Assembly (NCBI GenBank): GCA_904501865.1
Contig: CAJGCF010000059.1
Span: forward strand, 1-8,817
Direction: 5' to 3'
Length of the DNA stretch: 8,817 nt
Source of the DNA: an uncultured Clostridia bacterium
GTDB taxonomy: Bacteria; Bacillota; Clostridia; Oscillospirales; CAG-272
A program made the translations under genes and the position numbers. Position 1 is the first letter of the stretch. Each line of letters opens with the position of its first letter. Below are positions 4,953 through 8,817 of this stretch, piece after piece. Below the pieces are notes generated by a model. The model had not been told where the DNA came from. It did not search any database and was given only the letters and a program-made list of their open reading frames with translations.

Positions 4953-5871
4953 TGTTTTTCTCCTTAAGTTCTTTTGCGGCAAAAGCGTTCTTCTTGCTTT
5001 CTTCTTTTAATTCTTTCAATCCCTTACCACCCTGTACTATCATATAGATCGCCATAGCAAGAATGAATAACGATATAGCGATTCCCGTTGTGGCAAGCAT
5101 TATCTGACGAAATTCAGTGCTCTCATTCTGCCCCCAGGTAGTCAACATAGTGGACTCCAAGGTAAGCATAGAAACACACGCGGCCGCAAGGCTTATCGCC
5201 TTTGACGCGGAATATACGGGGCTGTTGTATTTGCGGTATCTGATAATATTGACAATGGCGACGGTGAATGCGGTAAAGGTGTATGCCGCCATGGTAATAG
5301 TTGTTATTTCGTGGTGATTGAAGGTTCTGTTCCAATAAACCATAAAGAATATTATCAAGCTCAATACTAGATTCATAATGAGAAATACCCAACCGCAAGA
5401 GCGGTATTTTATGAGCTCCTCGCGCATTTTTTCTCCCGGCTTATGAATAGCGGTGTGCCGCACCAGAAAGAAACGCATCACGGCAAGAGAGATGTAATAT
5501 CCCGCCAAGGAATAAAACCAGAATGTGTGATGAACGTATCCAAGCCAAAGATGGAAAACGGCGTAAGCTATATTAAAGATAAGCGATCCGAAAAGAGAGG
5601 TGTTGACTCGCAGACGAGCGTCCTCCTGCCAGCGAATTGCGTATTTGTTTTGATTCTTGAAGCTCTTGATGAGCGTTATAAGATAGGGGCTTCTCACAGT
5701 CCACACCGTAAGGGTATATGCCGCCAGCACGTAAGACGTGATAGCCATAACGGATTCTGTTCCAAGCGCGACCATAGAATAAACCAGAAAAGCGGTGGAT
5801 ATGGGAATCAGCAGTATCATAATGGCAAGATGAGGGAAAAGCAGCGCCTTGCCGAGCTTTTTAAGATTCAT
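4945..5871 (-). CDS. Eight-helix membrane protein of unknown function, internally duplicated
   Basis: A 308-residue polytopic membrane protein. Hydrophobic segments fall at about 13-34, 42-66, 90-112, 114-138, 159-180, 186-211, 222-246 and 256-280, with a basic/acidic cytoplasmic C-tail (282-308). The two four-helix halves look duplicated: SYVLAAYTLTVWTV (46-59) matches TITMAAYTFTAFTV (191-204), and GYYISL (124-129) matches GIAISL (263-268), offsets of about 145 and 139 residues. I do not recognise a named family or catalytic motif. The start at 5871 is preferred over a longer reading to 5940 because AGGAGG (5879-5884) is 7 bases upstream, inside the end of the kinase gene. It overlaps the kinase gene by 11 bases and the next gene by 8. 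Its place between a sensor kinase and a small membrane protein suggests an envelope function such as a sensor accessory or transporter; this is inference. Confidence 0.85.
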   Translation of the reverse strand: MNLKKLGKALLFPHLAIMILLIPISTAFLVYSMVALGTESVMAITSYVLAAYTLTVWTVRSPYLITLIKSFKNQNKYAIRWQEDARLRVNTSLFGSLIFNIAYAVFHLWLGYVHHTFWFYSLAGYYISLAVMRFFLVRHTAIHKPGEKMREELIKYRSCGWVFLIMNLVLSLIIFFMVYWNRTFNHHEITTITMAAYTFTAFTVAIVNIIRYRKYNSPVYSASKAISLAAACVSMLTLESTMLTTWGQNESTEFRQIMLATTGIAISLFILAMAIYMIVQGGKGLKELKEESKKNAFAAKELKEKNNG

Positions 5872-6946
5872 CTTGAGTCCTCCTGATTTTGACGGTAAAG
5901 GTGCTTCCCTCGCCGACAACGCTTTCAACGCAGATATCACCCTGCATAATGTCGATCACGCGCTTGACGAGCGCCAAGCCAAGTCCGTTGCCCTGAGTGG
6001 CGCGGGAGGTGTCACCTTGATAAAACTTTTCAAAAATGTGCGCCCCCATCTCTGCGGACATTCCACATCCCGTGTCACTTACCTTGACGATGGCGCAATG
6101 CTCGTCGGAAGAAAGGGAAAGGGTGACCTTTCCGCCGTTTTCGGTGAATTTGAAGGCGTTTGAGAACAGATTGCTCCAAACCAACGACAACAGCTCTGCG
6201 TCGGCGCAGATCTGCACGTTTTCCTCAATGTCGGTATCTATTTCAATGTCACGAGCCTCCCATACGGTCTCATACTGCAAAAGACATTCACAGAGCTGCT
6301 CACCAAGGTCATACGTTTCGGTCTTGGGATAGATCTGTTGATTTTCAAGTCGTGTGAGCTTGAGAATATTGGTCATCATATCAGAGAGACGGAGAGAGGC
6401 GTCGGTAATAGCTCTGGCGTATTCTACGCGGGATTCCTCGGGAAGCGCCGGTTTTTGCAGAAGCTTCCCGTAATTTCTTATCACCGAGAGCGGTGTTTTC
6501 ATCTCGTGCGACACGTTTGCAATAAAATCGGTGCGCAGAGTCTCCACGCTGGATAGCTCGGATGCCATAGTGTTAAAGCAATCAATGATCTCGTTATAGT
6601 TGTCGTCTGCTGAAAACGAGCTTACAGGAGATATGCGAACGTCGAAATTCCCTTGTACTATTTGCTGTGCGGCAGATGTGATATGCTTGGTTGCCCGCTC
6701 CGTGGTCAGTTTTCTGCGAATTGCGTCCATGGCTGTAAACAGTATGCTCAGAGCAAGAACATTGAGAAAGGTCAGCTTTGCCGCGGTTTGCAGATTATCT
6801 CCCGTAAGCTCTACATCCAATGACTCCGAGAGAACGCTCACGAAAAGAGACGTGGTGCAGGTTACCAGAAACGCCACGATGAGAAAGAACATAAAATATC
6901 GGTATATTGCCCGAAGCACTTTATGCTTGAACGTTGATACTGTCAT
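5861..6946 (-). CDS. Sensor histidine kinase
   Basis: A 361-residue membrane kinase. Helix 1 is about 14-38 and helix 2 about 57-74, with an extracytoplasmic loop of only about 20 residues between them. A HAMP-like linker follows (about 75-130), then a HisKA domain with the phospho-acceptor H147 in FIANVSHEMKTPL. The HATPase domain has the N box NLFSNAFKFT (259-268), G1 DTGCGM (291-296), F box FEKFYQGD (305-312) and G2 GNGLGLALVK (319-328). All catalytic motifs are intact. The very short outer loop resembles kinases that sense events within the membrane or act through a partner membrane protein, and the next gene encodes one. The start overlaps the regulator's stop by 4 bases (ATGA). The ribosome site is weak (GGCGGTG), consistent with translational coupling. 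The signal is unknown. Confidence 0.96.
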   Translation of the reverse strand: MTVSTFKHKVLRAIYRYFMFFLIVAFLVTCTTSLFVSVLSESLDVELTGDNLQTAAKLTFLNVLALSILFTAMDAIRRKLTTERATKHITSAAQQIVQGNFDVRISPVSSFSADDNYNEIIDCFNTMASELSSVETLRTDFIANVSHEMKTPLSVIRNYGKLLQKPALPEESRVEYARAITDASLRLSDMMTNILKLTRLENQQIYPKTETYDLGEQLCECLLQYETVWEARDIEIDTDIEENVQICADAELLSLVWSNLFSNAFKFTENGGKVTLSLSSDEHCAIVKVSDTGCGMSAEMGAHIFEKFYQGDTSRATQGNGLGLALVKRVIDIMQGDICVESVVGEGSTFTVKIRRTQDES

Positions 6947-7614
6947 TTGATCACCGCCTTGTAGCCAAGTCCGTGAACGGTAATTATCTCAAAGTCGCGG
7001 CAATCCGCAAGCTTTGCGCGTAGCTTGGTCATATACACGTCTACCGTGCGGGTGCTCGCCTGAGTGTCCACATCCCAGAATTCGTCCATAAGCTGCGTTC
7101 TGGTAAATGTCTTTTTGGGATAGGAGAGTAGCTTGTAAAGCAGGTCGAATTCTCTTACTGTCAAGGGTATTTCCTCTCCGCAAAGCGTTGCCGTGCGTTC
7201 GTCGGCGTCCATAACTAACGAGCCGACCTCAAGCCTACGGCTTGACGCTATCTTTGAGCGACGGAGCAGGGCACCGATGCGCAGAAACAGCTCGTCGAGG
7301 TCGATGGGCTTGGTCATATAATCGTCGATGCCTATGCGGAATCCTCTCTGCTTGGATGCGAGGTCATCGCGAGCGGACATAAACAAGATCGGGATATCGC
7401 TATTGAGGGAGCGGACCGTCTTGGCAAGCTCAAACCCGTCTATTCCCGGCATCATAATATCCGACACTATAAGGTCGAAGGTGGTTTTATACATTTCGTC
7501 GTAGGCATCGTCCGCGCAGAGACAGCCCACCGCGGCATATCCGCTGTTATTTAAGAAGGAGCAGACGGATCTGTTAAGATCGCGGTCGTCCTCAACGACT
7601 AATATCTTGAACAT
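6943..7614 (-). CDS. Response regulator, OmpR/PhoB family
   Basis: A 223-residue DNA-binding regulator. The receiver domain (1-115) has the acidic pocket E8/D9/D10 with D9 and D10 the likely metal ligands, phospho-acceptor D52 in VSDIMMPG, S80 and K102 in YMTKP. The C-terminal winged-helix domain (about 126-223) has LTVREFDLLYKLL, the recognition-helix region RTVDVYMTKLRAKL and the closing VHGLGYKAV wing. It is first in a four-gene operon, and the kinase directly downstream (4-base overlap) is its expected partner. GGAGG (7622-7626) lies 7 bases before the ATG. Likely targets are its own operon and the neighbouring 78-residue/122-residue operon, which encodes a paralog of the last gene here; this is inference. 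Confidence 0.96.
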   Translation of the reverse strand: MFKILVVEDDRDLNRSVCSFLNNSGYAAVGCLCADDAYDEMYKTTFDLIVSDIMMPGIDGFELAKTVRSLNSDIPILFMSARDDLASKQRGFRIGIDDYMTKPIDLDELFLRIGALLRRSKIASSRRLEVGSLVMDADERTATLCGEEIPLTVREFDLLYKLLSYPKKTFTRTQLMDEFWDVDTQASTRTVDVYMTKLRAKLADCRDFEIITVHGLGYKAVIK

Positions 7615-7653
7615 TTTTCAACCTCCAAGGCAAATTTTGTCTCTTACTCCTCT

Positions 7654-7682
7654 ATTATAACACGGAATTGTTAAAGTTTTGT
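7654..7682 (-). promoter_or_regulatory. Promoter region of the two-component operon
   Basis: On the minus strand a perfect TATAAT (7654-7659) sits 27 bases before the ribosome-site region. The sequence 17 bases upstream (ACAAAA) is a poor -35, which would fit an activator-dependent promoter. A CTTTAAC motif (7670-7676) lies between and also occurs upstream of the neighbouring operon (8589-8595). Confidence 0.5.
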
Positions 7683-7703
7683 TTGCGTTTTGAGCTTTTT
7701 TAG

Positions 7704-7743
7704 AAAAATACAAGGGCAATAGCGGTTTGCTCTGCCCTGTATT
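7704..7743 (-). terminator. Terminator of the 78-residue/122-residue operon
   Basis: On the minus strand AATACAGGGCA and TGCCCTTGTATT (7733-7743 and 7707-7718) form a stem of about 11 bp with one bulged base, followed by a T5 run (7704-7708, partly in the stem). It lies between the 122-residue gene and the promoter of the kinase operon and so insulates the two units. Confidence 0.65.
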
Positions 7744-7856
7744 TATTAAATTTATAATCAAATATCATGTAAGCTCCGTTCTTTTCGGTTGTTGCGAGCA
7801 CGGCGACTTCATCTCAAATGGCACCGAGAATATGCGGTTTTTCATTATGCGTTCTA

Positions 7857-8225
7857 TTATTTATTATTCATTATCTTGTCGCTGAGAGCGATGATCTGCT
7901 CTCCGTATTTTTTCTTGCGGCTGTTGAGAATACCATTGTGCATAGGGCAATTTATAAGAGCCATTATCAAGCCCACAACTCCAATGGCGATTCCGGGGAC
8001 CATAGCACTTGCGATGCCGAGCGTTGCGCCGATGTCGGTCATAACAAGGCTCATGCCCGCGCCCATAATGATAGCGCTGATGCTTCCGAATACGTAAGAA
8101 AATACGTTTGCGGGGCGCTTTACCTTTGTGTCAAGCGCGCGGAGCTCGTCAATCTCTGTGGATTTCTTTTCTACGTACTGTGTGCGGATCTTCTGTGCCA
8201 TAAACTGCTGATCGTTCTTGTTCAT
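7857..8225 (-). CDS. Small two-helix membrane protein, paralog of the 4551-4952 gene
   Basis: A 122-residue protein with a charged N-terminal region (IDELRALDTKV at 25-35), a hydrophobic helix about 41-62 containing GMSLVMTDIG (57-66), a second about 74-93, and a lysine-rich tail ending IIALSDKIMNNK. By eye about a third of positions match the 133-residue protein at 4551-4952. It belongs to a small Clostridia family that I recall being labelled dihydropteridine reductase in automatic annotation. Nothing in the sequence supports an oxidoreductase: there is no glycine-rich Rossmann motif, and the glycines lie in membrane helices. AGAGAGG (8234-8240) is 8 bases before the ATG. It follows the 11-mer-repeat gene by 44 bases in one operon, suggesting the two act together at the membrane. 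Function is unknown. Confidence 0.88.
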   Translation of the reverse strand: MNKNDQQFMAQKIRTQYVEKKSTEIDELRALDTKVKRPANVFSYVFGSISAIIMGAGMSLVMTDIGATLGIASAMVPGIAIGVVGLIMALINCPMHNGILNSRKKKYGEQIIALSDKIMNNK

Positions 8226-8269
8226 AATAAATACCTCTCTTGATCTATAATTAATCTACAATATGTTTT

Positions 8270-8506
8270 TTATTTTTCTTCGTTGTTGTATTCTGCTTTT
8301 GCTGAAAGTCTCTTTTTTGCGTCCTCGACGCTCTCGCCCCCTTTTGCAAAGAGGACCTCCACGCACTTGTCGGAAACCTTGTTAAAGCCGTCAACTAAAC
8401 CCGTCTCTATCTTTTTGTAGCCCTCGACCACCCCGGTCTCTATTTTCTTATAGCCTTGTGTAACCTTTTCTGCAATTTTTTCGTTTGTTTCTACTATCTT
8501 AGACAT
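8270..8506 (-). CDS. Small amphipathic protein with 11-residue repeats
   Basis: A 78-residue protein whose first part is a run of 11-residue units: IVETNEKIAEK (4-14), VTQGYKKIETG (15-25), VVEGYKKIETG (26-36) and LVDGFNKVSDK (37-47), then a less regular charged tail containing GGESVEDAKKRL. The periodicity (hydrophobic at 1-2, aromatic at 5, KK at 6-7, Ile/Val at 8) is that of 11/3 amphipathic helices which lie flat on lipid surfaces, as in apolipoproteins and alpha-synuclein. There is no transmembrane segment or signal peptide. It probably coats the inner face of the membrane or a membrane partner, plausibly the co-transcribed two-helix protein; this is inference. AAGGAG (8516-8521) is 9 bases before the ATG. 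Repeats 2 and 3 are also alike at DNA level (8399-8464), suggesting tandem duplication. Confidence 0.88.
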   Translation of the reverse strand: MSKIVETNEKIAEKVTQGYKKIETGVVEGYKKIETGLVDGFNKVSDKCVEVLFAKGGESVEDAKKRLSAKAEYNNEEK

Positions 8507-8539
8507 TTGAATGATCTCCTTTTCTCGTTTTGTGCCATC

Positions 8540-8545
8540 ATTATA
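8540..8545 (-). promoter_or_regulatory. Putative -10 box of the 78-residue/122-residue operon
   Basis: A perfect TATAAT on the minus strand about 19 bases before the ribosome site. No acceptable -35 lies at 16-18 bases (the sequence there is A/T tracts), so the promoter may need an activator. Upstream, TTTAAC and TTAAAC occur about 11 bases apart (about 8578-8594), a spacing compatible with an OmpR-family dimer. Confidence 0.4.
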
Positions 8546-8686
8546 AAAACATTTTGTTTTTGATTTTTTTGTGAAATGTTTAAGTTTCGTTAAAGATACA
8601 TCTTTTTTAAATTTGTTTTGCGAGAAGGTCAGGTGGATTTGATATAAAAAGGGGCTGAGTCATTAACTTAGTCTGAAAAAAAGAAA

Positions 8687-8726
8687 AAGCGGATGTTCTT
8701 TACCGAAAGGTATTGAGCATCCGCTT
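8687..8726 (-). terminator. Leftward terminator hairpin
   Basis: AAGCGGATG and CATCCGCTT form a 9-bp stem around an imperfect inner stem, with T5CT7 after it on the minus strand. It would end leftward transcription starting at the 8778-8806 promoter or coming from beyond the window. The -35 of the rightward promoter overlaps its arm. Confidence 0.6.
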
Positions 8727-8741
8727 GCTTTGTTGTATAAT
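8713..8741 (+). promoter_or_regulatory. Rightward promoter of the edge gene
   Basis: TTGAGC (8713-8718), 17 bases, TATAAT (8736-8741). It would transcribe the candidate gene starting at 8789 with a leader of about 40 bases. Confidence 0.5.
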
Positions 8742-8789
8742 TAAATTACCAATAAAACCACACAATAAAGCGAGGTAATTATACAACAA
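8730..8789. repeat. Inverted repeat spanning both -10 boxes and the edge start codon
   Basis: TTGTTGTATAATT (8730-8742) is the exact reverse complement of AATTATACAACAA (8777-8789), 13 bp with a 34-base spacer. A second pairing (AATTACC 8744-8750 with GGTAATT 8774-8780) can extend the stem across a bulge. The arms contain the -10 boxes of both the rightward and leftward promoters. In RNA read through from the left, the stem would hide part of GAGG (8772-8775) and the bases before the ATG at 8789. Confidence 0.7.
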
Positions 8790-8806
8790 TGAGAGATAAA
8801 AGTCAA
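8778..8806 (-). promoter_or_regulatory. Leftward promoter facing the edge gene
   Basis: TTGACT (8801-8806), 17 bases, TATAAT (8778-8783) on the minus strand. It is closer to consensus than the opposing rightward promoter, and its -35 lies inside the first codons of the candidate rightward gene. Confidence 0.6.
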
Positions 8807-8817
8807 GTAGTTTTGCC
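8789..8817 (+). CDS. Possible start of a rightward gene, perhaps a transposase (cut by window)
   Basis: Nine full codons (MRDKSQVVL, then a partial codon beginning CC) follow ATG at 8789, with GAGG (8772-8775) 13 bases upstream, a rather long spacing. A rightward promoter and a palindromic leader precede it. The transposase idea comes only from the mobile-element-like context. The alternative is that this is promoter sequence for the leftward RNA and not coding at all. Confidence 0.3.

Larger units (their letters stand above)
8680..8772 (-). ncRNA. Candidate short leftward RNA, antisense to the rightward leader
   Basis: On the minus strand the promoter TTGACT (8801-8806), 17 bases, TATAAT (8778-8783) would start RNA near 8772. 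About 50 bases on it meets a 9-bp hairpin (8687-8695 with 8718-8726), whose upper part closes as ACC-GAAA-GGT, followed by a T-rich tail (8677-8688). The product would be about 90 bases with no open reading frame. It would be complementary to the leader of the rightward candidate gene, much as RNA-OUT is in IS10. Confidence 0.4.
8651..8817 (+). mobile_element. Possible left end of an insertion sequence (partial)
   Basis: GGGGCTGAGTCA at 8651-8662 resembles the GGGGCTG-type ends of several transposon families, and the following 140 bases contain promoter signals, an inverted repeat and the start of a possible rightward gene. No transposase domain is visible because the window ends ten codons in. 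The same 12 bases form the arm of the terminator at 3087-3099, so an alternative is a broken terminator hairpin. Confidence 0.35.

Noticed and set aside
7700..7845. Two tiny minus-strand frames (26 and 22 codons, overlapping by ATGA) after the 122-residue gene
   Set aside because: Neither has a ribosome site, and the second runs through the terminator stem. Treated as chance.
7857..8225. Dihydropteridine reductase as a functional name
   Set aside because: The sequence shows two membrane helices and no nucleotide-binding fold. The name seems to be inherited annotation.

Overview
The window looks like a chromosomal segment of an anaerobic Firmicute of class Clostridia, perhaps near the Oscillospirales; that placement is inference. 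Support comes from AGGAGG-type ribosome sites, consensus TTGACA/TATAAT promoters, tightly overlapping operon genes, moderate GC in genes with very AT-rich spacers, and small protein families I associate with gut Clostridia. All protein genes are on the minus strand except a small DUF2695-like gene and a possible gene cut by the right edge.

Layout. (1) Bases 1-2171, minus strand: a transcription unit with two predicted promoters and a leader hairpin, encoding a homolog of coenzyme F420-0:L-glutamate ligase (CofE family) and then a GMP synthase ATP-pyrophosphatase subunit (guaA type, cut at base 1) that has no glutaminase domain. (2) Bases 2309-2498, plus strand: a strong promoter, tRNA-Trp(CCA) and an 18-bp terminator hairpin. 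(3) Bases 2503-2686: an array of short palindromes whose stem sequences differ but which are joined by a conserved 10-11 base linker. The linker reads one way in the left half and in reverse complement in the right half. (4) Bases 2684-2980: a small DUF2695-like gene whose -35 box lies in the last palindrome. (5) Bases 3081-4438, minus: a FAD-dependent oxidoreductase with a C-terminal Rieske domain, with a terminator shared with the convergent DUF2695-like gene.

(6) Bases 4495-7682, minus: a four-gene operon of response regulator, histidine kinase, an internally duplicated eight-helix membrane protein and a small two-helix membrane protein. Each gene overlaps the next by 4, 11 and 8 bases, and a terminator follows. 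(7) Bases 7704-8545, minus: a two-gene operon encoding a 78-residue protein of 11-residue amphipathic repeats and a 122-residue two-helix membrane protein. The second is a clear paralog of the last gene of the kinase operon, so (6) and (7) probably form one cell-envelope response module, perhaps with the response regulator controlling both. (8) Bases 8651-8817: what looks like the left end of a mobile element, with a possible start of a rightward gene, convergent promoters overlapping an inverted repeat, and a candidate short antisense RNA.

The items most worth following up are the modular palindrome array, the kinase/two-helix/11-mer-repeat module, and the convergent-promoter structure at the right edge.
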